Assembly (NCBI RefSeq): GCF_009601505.1
Contig: NZ_WITC01000120.1
Location: 124,001 to 188,000, forward strand
Origin: Sinorhizobium terangae
Lineage (GTDB): Bacteria > Pseudomonadota > Alphaproteobacteria > Rhizobiales > Rhizobiaceae
Length of the DNA: 64,000 bases
Reading direction: 5' to 3'
Every line of letters begins with the position of its first letter. Positions within the stretch are counted from its first letter, which is position 1. The position numbers were made by a program, and so were the translations under genes. Positions 9,548 to 18,359 of the stretch are shown piece by piece. A model generated the notes under the pieces. That model had not been told where the DNA came from and searched no databases. It worked only from the letters and a program-made list of their open reading frames with translations.

Positions 9548-10639
9548 ATGAAGCACGACACCCCGGCGGCGGACGCCACCTTTCTTCTTCTCGACTGGTA
9601 CGATCGCCACCACCGCGATCTTCCTTGGCGGGTCTCGCCGCCAATGGCGCGAAAGGGCGTCATCGCCGATCCTTACCACGTCTGGCTGTCCGAGGTCATG
9701 CTGCAGCAGACCACCGTCCAGGCGGTCAAGGCCTATTTCAACAAGTTCCTGACGCTGTGGCCGACGATCAACGATCTTGCCGCTGCTGATACCGAAGACG
9801 TGATGAAAGCTTGGGCTGGGCTCGGCTATTACGCCCGTGCGCGCAACCTGAAGAAATGTGCCGAAGCGGTGGCGGCCGAGCACGGCGGACGCTTTCCGGA
9901 CGGTGAGGACACGCTGAAAGCACTTCCCGGTATCGGCGGCTACACGGCGGCGGCAGTCGCGGCGATCGCCTTCAACCGCCGAAGCGCCGTTCTCGACGGC
10001 AATGTCGAGCGCGTGATCTCGCGGCTCTACGCCATCGAAACGCCACTGCCGGCGGCCAAGCCGGAAATGCGGGCGCGAGTCCTTGCCCTGACGCCTGAGG
10101 ACCGCCCGGGTGACTTCGCGCAGGCGATGATGGATCTCGGCGCGACGATCTGCACGCCGAAGCGGCCGGCCTGCTCGCTCTGTCCCTTCCGCGCAAGCTG
10201 TATGGCGCTTGCAACGGCCGACCCCGAAACATTTCCACGCAAGGCGGAAAAGAGGCAAAAACCGCTGCGCCTCGGCGCCGCATTCGTGGCGATCGACCGC
10301 TCGAACGCCGTCTATCTGCAGAAGCGCGCCGGCACCGGCCTTCTCGGCGGTATGACCGAGGTGCCCGGAACGGGATGGACCGCCCGCCACGACGGCGAAA
10401 CCTCGGTCGATGCCCAACCGTTTGCCGCGCCTTGGCAGGCCTGCGGAACGATCACGCATGTTTTTACGCATTTCGAGTTGCGCCTGTCGGTCTACCGCGC
10501 CAATGTTCAGCGCCCCGAGACGGGAACGAACGGATGGTGGGAGCCGGTCGCATCGCTCGGGGCGCAAGCATTGCCAACCGTCATGAAAAAGGCAATCGCC
10601 CAGGCTATACCAAACGCCTTCAAGACCGAGCGAAGCTAG
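9548..10639 (+). CDS. mutY: A/G-specific adenine glycosylase MutY
   Basis: This 363-residue base-excision enzyme removes adenine mispaired with 8-oxoguanine. The HhH-GPD fold carries the catalytic Glu at residue 49 (LSEVMLQQT), the helix-hairpin-helix LPGIGGYTAAAVAAIAF and the catalytic Asp in LDGNVERVISRL. The [4Fe-4S] loop follows as C-x6-C-x2-C-x5-C (CTPKRPACSLCPFRASC). The C-terminal NUDIX-like domain, from about residue 235, recognises 8-oxoG (LQKRAGTGLLGGMTEVPGTGW). Length is normal. A HAD hydrolase gene follows in the same direction 65 bases later. Confidence 0.97.
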   Translation: MKHDTPAADATFLLLDWYDRHHRDLPWRVSPPMARKGVIADPYHVWLSEVMLQQTTVQAVKAYFNKFLTLWPTINDLAAADTEDVMKAWAGLGYYARARNLKKCAEAVAAEHGGRFPDGEDTLKALPGIGGYTAAAVAAIAFNRRSAVLDGNVERVISRLYAIETPLPAAKPEMRARVLALTPEDRPGDFAQAMMDLGATICTPKRPACSLCPFRASCMALATADPETFPRKAEKRQKPLRLGAAFVAIDRSNAVYLQKRAGTGLLGGMTEVPGTGWTARHDGETSVDAQPFAAPWQACGTITHVFTHFELRLSVYRANVQRPETGTNGWWEPVASLGAQALPTVMKKAIAQAIPNAFKTERS

Positions 10640-10704
10640 GCTCAGGCGAGAAGCGTTTTCATCAGTTTCCCCGCACAGGACTTTGAAACATCTAAGGATT
10701 GCCG

Positions 10705-11322
10705 ATGAGCAGCGCAAACATCCGCCACATCGTCTTCGACATCGGCAAGGTGTTGATCCATTACGATCCGCGTCTTCCCTACTGCCGCATCATTCCGGAT
10801 GAAGCCGAGCGCAACTGGTTCTTCGCCAATGTCTGCACCCATGACTGGAACGTCGAGCAGGATCGAGGACGCTCGTGGGAAGAAGCGGAGGAGATTTTGG
10901 TTCGGGTACACCCGGATCGCGAGGACCAGATTCGGGCGTTTCGCAAATGCTGGCACGAGATGGTGCCGCATGCCTATGTCGAGACCGTTTCCCTGATGGA
11001 GGGACTGATCGCCGAAGGGCGCGACGTCACCATGCTTACCAATTTTGCGTCGGACACCTTCCGCGAGGCCCAGAAGCTTTATCCCTTCCTGACGCTGGCA
11101 CGCGGCGTGACGGTCTCCGGCGATGTCGGCCTGATCAAGCCGGAAGTCGCGATCTATCGGGCCCATGCGAAAGCCTTCGATCTGGAGCCCGCCGCCACGC
11201 TCTTCATCGACGACAGCATGGCCAATGTGGAGGGCGCGCGCAGTGCGGGTTGGCACGCGGTTCACTTCACTGACGCCGAGAAGCTGAAGGTCGATCTCGC
11301 CTGCTATGGCATTCAGCACTAA
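10705..11322 (+). CDS. HAD-superfamily hydrolase
   Basis: This 205-residue HAD subfamily IA protein has motif I HIVFDIGKVLIHYDP (nucleophile Asp in FDIG), motif II TNFAS near residue 113, the motif III lysine in GLIKPEVAIY and motif IV TLFIDDSMANVEGA. The DxG form of motif I matches the YihX-like branch, whose members dephosphorylate sugar phosphates. Here the substrate is unknown. ATG at 10705 is preferred to the TTG at 10699 because AGGA at 10694-10697 is correctly spaced. It probably forms a unit with mutY. Confidence 0.88.
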   Translation: MSSANIRHIVFDIGKVLIHYDPRLPYCRIIPDEAERNWFFANVCTHDWNVEQDRGRSWEEAEEILVRVHPDREDQIRAFRKCWHEMVPHAYVETVSLMEGLIAEGRDVTMLTNFASDTFREAQKLYPFLTLARGVTVSGDVGLIKPEVAIYRAHAKAFDLEPAATLFIDDSMANVEGARSAGWHAVHFTDAEKLKVDLACYGIQH

Positions 11323-11450
11323 GACCGTTCGGGGATGCCCGTACTGGCTGTAAAATCATCAAAGCGCCACAATCGGTTCAGCCGCCATTCAGCTCGCGCC
11401 GTTCATGATCAGGACCAGAATTCGACGCCCACTCTGAAAGGTTCTGTTCC

Positions 11451-12488
11451 ATGGCCACGCGTATCTACGGCACGAACTACAGCGACAAGATCGTCCAGAA
11501 CGGCTATATCTCGGTAGAGATCTATGCCCTTGATGGAAATGACCAGATTTATCTGAACAGGACCGACAGTTACGGCGGATATAACTTCGTCGATGCGGGA
11601 TACGGCAACGACGTTGTCGTTAATTACTTCGAGGGCGGCAACGATATCTTCATGGGCGCCGGCGACGATCTTTATATCGCCGACGCCCGTGTCCGTGACG
11701 CCAGCTCCTACGACGTGGTTTACGGCGGCAGCGGCAACGACCGCTTCGAGATCGAAACCTACGCCAGCGACTATTACGGCGATAGCGGCAACGACACCTT
11801 CCTTTCCGTCGGGTTCAAGAACTACTTCAACGGCGGCACCGGCGTCGACACCATCAGCTATCAACTGCAGGACAGCTTCGGTTCGGAGCGCGGCCGGGGC
11901 GTGACGATCGACCTCGGCTACAAATATGCGACCACCGGCACCGGCCGCCGGGAAGACCTGATCAGCATCGAGAATGCGACGGGCACCAACTACGGCCATG
12001 ACGACATTACCGGCAGCTCGGTCGCCAATGTGCTGCGTGGGCTCGGCGGCCACGACATTCTCGAAGGCCTCGGCGGCGACGATTTCCTCGATGGCGGCAC
12101 CGGCGACGACGATCTCTATGGTGGTTCGGGCGCCGATATCCTGCGCGGCGGCACCGGCTTCGACTATCTCAACGGCGGCACCGGCACCGACAGCTTCGAT
12201 TTCAACTCGATCAGCGAATCGGCCGTCGGCAGCCGGCGCGACGTGATCGCCGACTTCCACCGGTCGGAATGGGACGTCATCGACCTTTCGACGATCGACG
12301 CCGACACGACCTGGAGCGGAAACCAGAGTTTTACCTTCATCGGCAGCCGCGGCTTTTCCGGCGAGGCGGGCGAGTTGAATTTCCGCTCCGGCGTCGTCTC
12401 GGGCGATGTCAATGGCGACGGCTACGCCGATTTCCAGATCAAGGTAAACGGCGTGTCCAGCCTGCGGGTCGACGACTTCTTTCTCTGA
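11451..12488 (+). CDS. RTX-type calcium-binding repeat protein
   Basis: This 345-residue acidic, glycine/aspartate-rich protein is built almost entirely of RTX nonapeptides (GGxGxDxUx), for example GGSGNDRFE, then LGGDDFLDGGTGDDDLYGG and GGTGFDYLNGGTGTD around residues 195-250. There is no N-terminal signal peptide. The C-terminus GYADFQIKVNGVSSLRVDDF plus the last residues resembles a type I secretion signal, as in serralysin-like C-terminal domains. It should be exported by a TolC-dependent ABC exporter and fold on external Ca2+. No type I exporter gene and no catalytic domain lie in this window, so its role (surface layer, adhesion, regulation of exopolysaccharide) is open. The next gene, ccrM, is convergent across a shared terminator. 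Confidence 0.88.
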   Translation: MATRIYGTNYSDKIVQNGYISVEIYALDGNDQIYLNRTDSYGGYNFVDAGYGNDVVVNYFEGGNDIFMGAGDDLYIADARVRDASSYDVVYGGSGNDRFEIETYASDYYGDSGNDTFLSVGFKNYFNGGTGVDTISYQLQDSFGSERGRGVTIDLGYKYATTGTGRREDLISIENATGTNYGHDDITGSSVANVLRGLGGHDILEGLGGDDFLDGGTGDDDLYGGSGADILRGGTGFDYLNGGTGTDSFDFNSISESAVGSRRDVIADFHRSEWDVIDLSTIDADTTWSGNQSFTFIGSRGFSGEAGELNFRSGVVSGDVNGDGYADFQIKVNGVSSLRVDDFFL

Positions 12489-12585
12489 TTGTTTGCTTTT
12501 TGGCATGGAGCCCTGGCTGCGAACAGCAGCCGGGGCCTCGCTGTTCCAAAAACCAGCGATTCTATGGCCCGGAGCGTATGCGATC

Positions 12586-12636
12586 GTCTCCCCGCAAAAG
12601 CGGGGAGAAGGTGGCCGGCAGGCCGGATGAAGGGCC
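12586..12636. repeat. CTCCCCGC palindromic repeat, copy 1
   Basis: The sequence contains CTCCCCGC-aaaa-GCGGGGAG followed by GTGGCCGGCAGGCCGGATGA. Related arrangements occur at 29598-29706 and 63051-63165. It lies in the gap between the RTX gene and ccrM. Confidence 0.7.
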
Positions 12637-12651
12637 GTTCCTACTTCATAC

Positions 12652-12686
12652 AAACGCCCGGAATCCTCATCGGATTCCGGGCGTTT
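12652..12686. terminator. Bidirectional rho-independent terminator
   Basis: A perfect 15-bp stem pairs AAACGCCCGGAATCC (12652-12666) with GGATTCCGGGCGTTT (12672-12686) across a 5-base loop. Flanking A and T runs lie on either side, so it can work for the RTX gene on the plus strand and for ccrM on the minus strand. Confidence 0.85.
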
Positions 12687-12761
12687 AAAGCTCTCCCTCC
12701 GGGACTGAAGGTACAAAAACCGGATGGAGCGCTTTTCGAAGACCCGAGCGGAACTGGTTGA

Positions 12762-13925
<1,164 letters not shown>

Positions 13926-13935
13926 CTATACGCTT

Positions 13936-13957
13936 ATGGTTACCGAAGATGGTTACC
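13936..13957 (-). promoter_or_regulatory. Direct repeat upstream of ccrM, candidate CtrA site
   Basis: ATGGTTACC occurs twice, at 13936-13944 and 13949-13957, with a 13-base period. Read on the ccrM strand these are GGTAACCAT repeats 44-65 bases before the ccrM start. They differ by one base from the CtrA half-site type TTAACCAT. Binding is inferred, not shown. Confidence 0.4.
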
Positions 13958-14043
13958 AAAGGCTGAAACCGTTCCGGAAAAATTTGCGTCCATGCTTACG
14001 CCGACCGATCCGCGATCGGTGGCCCAGCTTTGAAGCGCCTCGC

Positions 14044-14403
14044 TCAAGTCGTTTGGGCTCGATCGTGCCATTGCCGGCTATCCGGCGGCGCCTGATCGCG
14101 ATCGTTGAGGCCGTAGTCCCGGACGACCGTCGCGATCCTCAGCCGATAATCGGCAAAGACTCCCCGCCGGCCCGCCTCCTGGGCTGCGCGATGTTCGGCA
14201 CCGTTACGCCAGGCCTTTACCGCCGCCTCGTCTCGCCAGAAGGAAAGCGACAGCAACTTGTTCGGATCGGCAAGGCTTTGAAACCGCTCGATCGAAATGA
14301 AGCCGTCGATCCCGTCCAGCAGAGGACGCAGATCGGCGGCAAGGCCAAGATAGGTGTCACGCTCGTCCTCGGACGGCGCGACTTCGAATATTACCGCAAT
14401 CAT
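14044..14403 (-). CDS. Antibiotic-biosynthesis-monooxygenase (ABM) domain protein
   Basis: This 119-residue ferredoxin-like dimeric alpha/beta protein begins MIAVIFEVAPSEDERDTYL. The family pattern FISIERFQSLADPNKLLSLSFWRDEAAVKAWR is typical of ABM-domain proteins. These include small heme-degrading or quinone monooxygenases, but no catalytic residue can be assigned here. It follows the NIPSNAP gene by four bases on the same strand, and the pair diverges from an ArsR-type regulator. It is therefore probably induced by the signal sensed by that regulator. Confidence 0.82.
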   Translation of the reverse strand: MIAVIFEVAPSEDERDTYLGLAADLRPLLDGIDGFISIERFQSLADPNKLLSLSFWRDEAAVKAWRNGAEHRAAQEAGRRGVFADYRLRIATVVRDYGLNDRDQAPPDSRQWHDRAQTT

Positions 14404-14407
14404 CGCG

Positions 14408-14728
14408 TCATTCCTTTCCTTGCGGCAGAGAGACGTTCCTCAAAAAGATACGGTCCTCCTTGAGAATGAAGCGCTCACGCCTGGCGAATTCGTAGTTCTC
14501 GCGACCGAGCGGATCGGCGGCGAGCCGCGCTCGATAGGCTTCGTAGGCGGCAAGACTCTCGATGTTATAGACGCCGTAGCCAATCGTAGCCGACCCCTCG
14601 TGCGGGCCAAAATAGCCGATGAGATCGGCACCGCAGCGGGGAATGGCTTCGCCCCAATTGCGGGCATAGGCCGCGAAATCGTCCTTGCGGAACGGGTCGA
14701 TCTCGTAACGGATGAAACAGGTGATCAT
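14408..14728 (-). CDS. NIPSNAP family protein
   Basis: This 106-residue protein begins MITCFIRYEIDPFRKDDFAAY and contains GADLIGYFGPHEGSATIGYG and YEAYRARLAADPLGRENYEFA, characteristic of small NIPSNAP/dimeric alpha-beta barrel proteins. Function is unknown. It is the first gene of a two-gene unit with the ABM protein and diverges from the ArsR gene across a 71-base region containing an inverted repeat. Confidence 0.85.
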   Translation of the reverse strand: MITCFIRYEIDPFRKDDFAAYARNWGEAIPRCGADLIGYFGPHEGSATIGYGVYNIESLAAYEAYRARLAADPLGRENYEFARRERFILKEDRIFLRNVSLPQGKE

Positions 14729-14777
14729 GGTCGTCTCCTTCGTGATGAAGACAACTATGCCGCCTTGTTCGGCGCGA

Positions 14778-14801
14778 ATGCTTCGATTATGATCGAAGTA
14801 T
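14778..14801. promoter_or_regulatory. Inverted repeat, likely ArsR operator
   Basis: ATGCTTCGAT (14778-14787), a 4-base spacer and ATCGAAGTAT (14792-14801) form a 10-4-10 inverted repeat with one mismatch. It lies between the divergent NIPSNAP and ArsR genes and overlaps the ArsR start codon at 14800. This is the shape expected for an autoregulatory ArsR dimer site. Confidence 0.65.
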
Positions 14802-15480
14802 GAAGGAAGGTCCGGACATTGCCCTGATCGGCTCGCTCATCGGCGATCCTGCGCGCGCCAACATGCTGACCGCGTTGATGGGCGGCCGGGCTTTGACGGC
14901 CACGGAGCTTGCGACGCATGCCGGAATAACGCTGCAGACCGCAAGCTCGCATCTTGCCAAGCTGGAGGCCGGCGGGTTGCTCACGCAGCGCAAGCAGGGC
15001 CGCCACCGTTATTATGCCTTGAGCGAGGACGAGGTCGGGCTGATGCTCGAAAGCATCATGGGCTTTGCGGCAAGCCGTGGGTTGACGCGGCATCGACCGG
15101 GACCGAAGGACCCGGCGCTCAGAAAGGCGCGTGTCTGCTACAATCACCTCGCTGGTGACTACGGGGTACGCATGCTCGACAGCCTGGTCGCCGCGCGCCA
15201 AATCGACGTAACCGGTGATGACCTTGTGCTGACCGATGCCGGTCAGGCGCGCGTCGAGGCCCTGGGCATCGACTATGCCGCGCTCAAGAAATCCCGGCGG
15301 CCGATCTGCCGGACCTGCCTCGACTGGAGCGAGCGCCGCTCGCATCTTGCCGGCTCGCTCGGCGAGGCACTCCTGACCCTCTTCATCGACAAGGGGTGGG
15401 CGAGGCGCGAGCAGAACAGCCGCGCCATTCGCTTTACCGATACCGGCGAAAAAGCCTTCTCAGAGCTCTTCCCGCAATAA
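14800..15480 (+). CDS. ArsR-family transcriptional regulator
   Basis: This 226-residue regulator has an N-terminal winged helix (about residues 10-90): LIGDPARANMLTALMGGRAL, TATELATHAGITLQTASSHL and KLEAGGLLTQRKQGRHRYY. The extended C-terminal domain has a C-x2-C pair in RPICRTCLDWSERRSHLAG that could bind metal or sense redox. Classical ArsR proteins are about 100-120 residues, so this belongs to the longer branch. The ATG lies inside the inverted repeat and no Shine-Dalgarno is visible, so the message may be leaderless. It probably represses itself and the divergent NIPSNAP/ABM pair. Its 3' end overlaps the convergent DUF1284 gene by 21 bases. Confidence 0.88.
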   Translation: MKEGPDIALIGSLIGDPARANMLTALMGGRALTATELATHAGITLQTASSHLAKLEAGGLLTQRKQGRHRYYALSEDEVGLMLESIMGFAASRGLTRHRPGPKDPALRKARVCYNHLAGDYGVRMLDSLVAARQIDVTGDDLVLTDAGQARVEALGIDYAALKKSRRPICRTCLDWSERRSHLAGSLGEALLTLFIDKGWARREQNSRAIRFTDTGEKAFSELFPQ

Positions 15481-15918
15481 GGCAGGCGGCGCCCACCCGG
15501 CTCGAACGACCGCGCCGGCAAAGCCATCGCGCGCGACGCGCGTGCAGAGGGCGGACCATTCGCATTCATCGCAGGCACCACGGACAGAACCAAGCGCAAA
15601 GGCGCCGCGCATGTCCTGAAGACGCCGGTCGTCGAGAATGAGAACGGAGCCTGGGCCAAGCGGAAACCCAAGCAGGTCGGCTACTGCAGCCAAGGCCCGA
15701 CTGTCGCGACCGCGGATATTCTCGTTGCGGCAATGAGCTTCGGCCAAACCCAGCATCGGCGCACAGATATCGTCCGGCCCTTCGACGATCTCGATCGGCT
15801 CGCCGGCGGAAAGGCGACGGGCAACGACTTGGTAGTTGCGGGTGAACGAGGGCGTATAGCCCTCGCCCACGAAAGTCAGCAGGCACAGAAGGTGATGCCC
15901 GCGCAGGCGAACCGTCAC
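15460..15918 (-). CDS. DUF1284 domain protein
   Basis: This 152-residue protein begins MTVRLRGHHLLCLLTFVGEG, the signature opening of DUF1284. Cysteines occur in GHHLLC, DICAPM, AHCRNEN and GACDECEWSALCT, suggesting a metal or Fe-S site. Family function is unknown. The start overlaps the stop of bioY by four bases (ATGA), so it is probably co-transcribed and translationally coupled with the biotin transporter. The 3' end overlaps the convergent ArsR gene. Confidence 0.85.
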   Translation of the reverse strand: MTVRLRGHHLLCLLTFVGEGYTPSFTRNYQVVARRLSAGEPIEIVEGPDDICAPMLGLAEAHCRNENIRGRDSRALAAVADLLGFPLGPGSVLILDDRRLQDMRGAFALGSVRGACDECEWSALCTRVARDGFAGAVVRAGWAPPALLREEL

Positions 15919-16502
15919 AGCAGGTCCGCCGGCTCACGAACACGGTCCTGGATTCCCTTCAGAACTGCGGCGGCGAGCGCCGATTTCAGGACGGCACCGA
16001 GCAGGAACGGGACGACACCCAACATGACCGCCTTGTCGAGGCCGATCAGCGTCGCGAGCCAGGCCGCGCCGATGACGAGGCAGAGTATGTTGGCGGAAAA
16101 GTGCGCGAGGAAGCTCAGCACCACCCGATCGCCCGTCCAGCCCCGGCCAGCCAGCCAACCAGCAAGGCCGCCGATCAACGGAAAAGAGACAAGATAGCCG
16201 GCGGTCGGACCGGCGAAATGGGCGATGCCGCCGGCGCCGTTTGCAAGCACCGGCAAGCCGACGATGGCTTCCGCCAACCAGGCGAGGATCGCGACCACGC
16301 CGAGGCGCCAGCCGTAGATAACACCGATCATGGTGACTGCGAACGTCTGCATGGTGATCGGCACCGGCACCATCGGCACGCTGATCTGCGAAGAAAGCGC
16401 AAGAAAGCCGGTGCCTGCCAGCACGAACAGGGCCTTGAGCGGCAACGCCTTACCGCCGAGACGAAGCGGATCGAAGGCAGACGCAGAAACGAGTTCGGAC
16501 AT
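15915..16502 (-). CDS. bioY: BioY biotin transporter S component (lone)
   Basis: This 195-residue BioY substrate-binding membrane protein has about six hydrophobic segments. The family loop is SSQISVPMVPVPITMQTFAV, followed by GVIYGWRLGVVAI and GPTAGYLVSFPL. It takes up biotin either alone or with a shared EcfAT module. The ATG at 16502 has a good ribosome site (TAGGAGAACCC on its strand). Two BioR boxes lie 28-56 bases upstream and the bioR gene is immediately upstream, so biotin repression through BioR is expected. A second bioY is at 57155-57718. Confidence 0.93.
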   Translation of the reverse strand: MSELVSASAFDPLRLGGKALPLKALFVLAGTGFLALSSQISVPMVPVPITMQTFAVTMIGVIYGWRLGVVAILAWLAEAIVGLPVLANGAGGIAHFAGPTAGYLVSFPLIGGLAGWLAGRGWTGDRVVLSFLAHFSANILCLVIGAAWLATLIGLDKAVMLGVVPFLLGAVLKSALAAAVLKGIQDRVREPADLL

Positions 16503-16529
16503 GGGTTCTCCTAAACCAGTATTTCACGA

Positions 16530-16539
16530 TTATAGATAA
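16530..16539. promoter_or_regulatory. BioR box 1
   Basis: TTATAGATAA matches the BioR consensus TTATMKATAA of alphaproteobacteria exactly. It lies 28 bases upstream of the bioY start, where bound repressor would block transcription. Confidence 0.85.
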
Positions 16540-16548
16540 TTTCTAGAA

Positions 16549-16558
16549 CTATCTATAA
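16549..16558. promoter_or_regulatory. BioR box 2
   Basis: CTATCTATAA is the inverse of TTATAGATAG, one mismatch from the BioR consensus. It is separated from box 1 by nine bases, giving a tandem operator in front of bioY. Confidence 0.75.
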
Positions 16559-16620
16559 TTCGCTCAATACCCGTAAGCAGAGGTGCAATCAATAGCTAGA
16601 GGCCACGAAATCGCCGGCCC

Positions 16621-16723
16621 CTACATGCCGCGCATCTTTTGAGACGCGCAAAATCGCGCCGTAGAGCTTTGAATCACTGCATGATTTTTTCCTCAATCGG
16701 TTCCCACTTGAGGAATCATGCAG
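16621..16723. repeat. RIME-like double palindrome, copy E (diverged, inverted)
   Basis: The element runs from CTACATGCCGCGCATC to GAATCATGCAG, with inner palindrome CTGCATGATTTTTTCCTCAA / TTGAGGAATCATGCAG. Compared with copy A it is inverted and diverged. It lies between the tandem BioR boxes before bioY and a third BioR box next to bioR. Confidence 0.7.
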
Positions 16724-16773
16724 TAGGCTACCGGAAGGCCCCGGCGGACCTTCAGCGAGCCCTCGCTCTAAAA

Positions 16774-16783
16774 TTATAGATAA
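16774..16783. promoter_or_regulatory. BioR box 3, displaced
   Basis: TTATAGATAA is an exact consensus box 31 bases beyond the stop codon of bioR and 272 bases upstream of bioY. No gene starts directly after it. It may once have been part of the bioY operator before the repeat at 16621-16723 was inserted. Confidence 0.7.
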
Positions 16784-16814
16784 TTCGAAACACTCCACCC
16801 CGGTCGGGCGTGCG

Positions 16815-17483
16815 CTAGCCGACGATCGAAAAGGCGTCGCGAACTTCGCCTGAGGCCGTCCTTACCGGAGTCTTGCCGATCCATCCGACATGACGCTCGA
16901 GAATGGCGGCCGCCTCGTCGCCCTTCCCCTGACGGAGAGCCGTCAGGATCGCGCGATGATCATGATCCGTGCGCGCCTCCCAACTCGACCGCCAGGCCGA
17001 GAAGAGAAATCGGGCACTTGCCGCGTGAAGATCGTCAATCGCGGCGAGCAGGCGCGGCATACCGCAGGGCTCGAGAATGATCCGGTGAAAGGCACGGTTC
17101 GCCGCCTCCCAGGAGCGCACATCTCTGGAACTGTCTGCCGCGGCCGTTGCCGCCTCGGCCCTGTCCAGGATCGCCGGCGTCAGGTGAGGCACGGCGTGGC
17201 GCAGCGCCAGGACTTCCAGGGCGGCCCGCATCTCGGCCACTTCACGCACCTCCTTGAGGTCGAAAGCAGCGACACGCACGCCGCGGCGCGGCTCGCTCAC
17301 GGCAAGCCCCTGCGCCTCCAGCCTACGAAAGGCCTCGCGAACGGGAACATGGCTGGCGCCGAATTCCTCTGCAACGTGATCCTGCCGCAGCCGCTCGCCT
17401 GGCGGCAGCACTCCGGAGATGATCCTTTCGGCAAGCACGCGGCTGATGCGGCTCGCAAGCGTGTCGTCACGTTCCTTGTTCAT
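16815..17483 (-). CDS. bioR: GntR-family biotin repressor BioR
   Basis: This 222-residue FadR-type GntR regulator has an N-terminal winged helix (SRISRVLAERIISGVLPPGE, then EFGASHVPVREAFRRLEAQG) and a C-terminal FCD domain, from about residue 80, with the metal-site-like residues EAANRAFHRII and TDHDHRAIL. The name rests on position beside bioY and on three matching BioR boxes. In Rhizobiales, BioR replaces BirA as repressor of biotin genes. No clear box lies in its own promoter region (17484-17663), so autoregulation is not supported by sequence. Confidence 0.85.
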   Translation of the reverse strand: MNKERDDTLASRISRVLAERIISGVLPPGERLRQDHVAEEFGASHVPVREAFRRLEAQGLAVSEPRRGVRVAAFDLKEVREVAEMRAALEVLALRHAVPHLTPAILDRAEAATAAADSSRDVRSWEAANRAFHRIILEPCGMPRLLAAIDDLHAASARFLFSAWRSSWEARTDHDHRAILTALRQGKGDEAAAILERHVGWIGKTPVRTASGEVRDAFSIVG

Positions 17484-17663
17484 GCGCTACAGATAGAGGT
17501 GCATCCCGACGCTGTCGAGCAAGCTCGCATGCGCATCCGGCGATTTCCAAAGGTTGAGCTTTGGACCGCCATCGTATAAAGCTCGCTCGACTGCCGCTTT
17601 CGCCGCGATCCAGACTCCTCCCCCTGCCGCTGGCGTATTTTCTCCCAAGGAACTGACCCCCAA

Positions 17664-18359
17664 ATGACCGGTATCGATCTCATTATCTTCGATTGCGACG
17701 GCGTGCTCGTCGACTCGGAAATCATCGCCTCGGAAGTCGAGGCCGGATTGCTGACGGAAGCGGGCTACCCGATCAGTGTCGAGGAAATGGCCGAGCGTTT
17801 CGCCGGCATGACCTGGCACAACACGCTGCTGGCGATCGAGAAAGAGGCGAGTATTCCACTGTCGGCATCGCTGATCGACAAGGTCGATGCCATTCTCGAC
17901 AAGCGGCTCGCCCGCGATGTCAAGATCATCGAGGGCGTCAAGCCGGCACTGATGCAGCTGACGCTGCCGCACTGCGTCTGCTCCAACTCCACCTCCGAGC
18001 GCCTTGCCATCATGCTCGGCAAGGTCGGCATCAAGGACCATTTCGGCAAGCATATCTATTCCGCGCGCGATCTCGGCCCGGACCGCGTCAAGCCGAAGCC
18101 AGATATCTTCCTGCACGGTGCCGCCCAATTCGGTATCGAACCCTCGCGCGTCCTCGTTATCGAGGACTCGGTGCATGGTATTCATGGCGCACGCGCCGCA
18201 GGGATGCGGGTCCTCGGCTTCACCGGCGGTGCCCATACCTATCCTTCGCACGCGGACAAATTGACCGAAGCTGGCGCCGAGACGGTGATTTCCCGCATGG
18301 CGGTTTTGCCCGGCGTGATCGCCGCGCTCGCCGAATGGTCGGAGTCCATGACGGCCTGA
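17664..18359 (+). CDS. HAD-superfamily phosphatase (subfamily IA)
   Basis: This 231-residue beta-phosphoglucomutase/phosphoglycolate-phosphatase-like protein has motif I LIIFDCDGVLVDSE (nucleophile Asp, second Asp present), motif II VCSNST, motif III VKPKPDIFLHGA and motif IV VLVIEDSVHGIHGA. All catalytic residues are present. The substrate is unknown, though phosphosugars are typical. It diverges from bioR. A candidate ribosome site AAGGAA lies at about 17647. The next gene begins 198 bases further on, so it is probably monocistronic. Confidence 0.9.
   Translation: MTGIDLIIFDCDGVLVDSEIIASEVEAGLLTEAGYPISVEEMAERFAGMTWHNTLLAIEKEASIPLSASLIDKVDAILDKRLARDVKIIEGVKPALMQLTLPHCVCSNSTSERLAIMLGKVGIKDHFGKHIYSARDLGPDRVKPKPDIFLHGAAQFGIEPSRVLVIEDSVHGIHGARAAGMRVLGFTGGAHTYPSHADKLTEAGAETVISRMAVLPGVIAALAEWSESMTA

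Noticed and set aside
16589-16798. Small minus-strand frame between bioR and bioY
   Set aside because: Mostly made of repeat copy E and a BioR box; no ribosome site or signal.
17487-17496. Possible BioR box before bioR (CTACAGATAG)
   Set aside because: Three mismatches and no second box; too weak to claim autoregulation.
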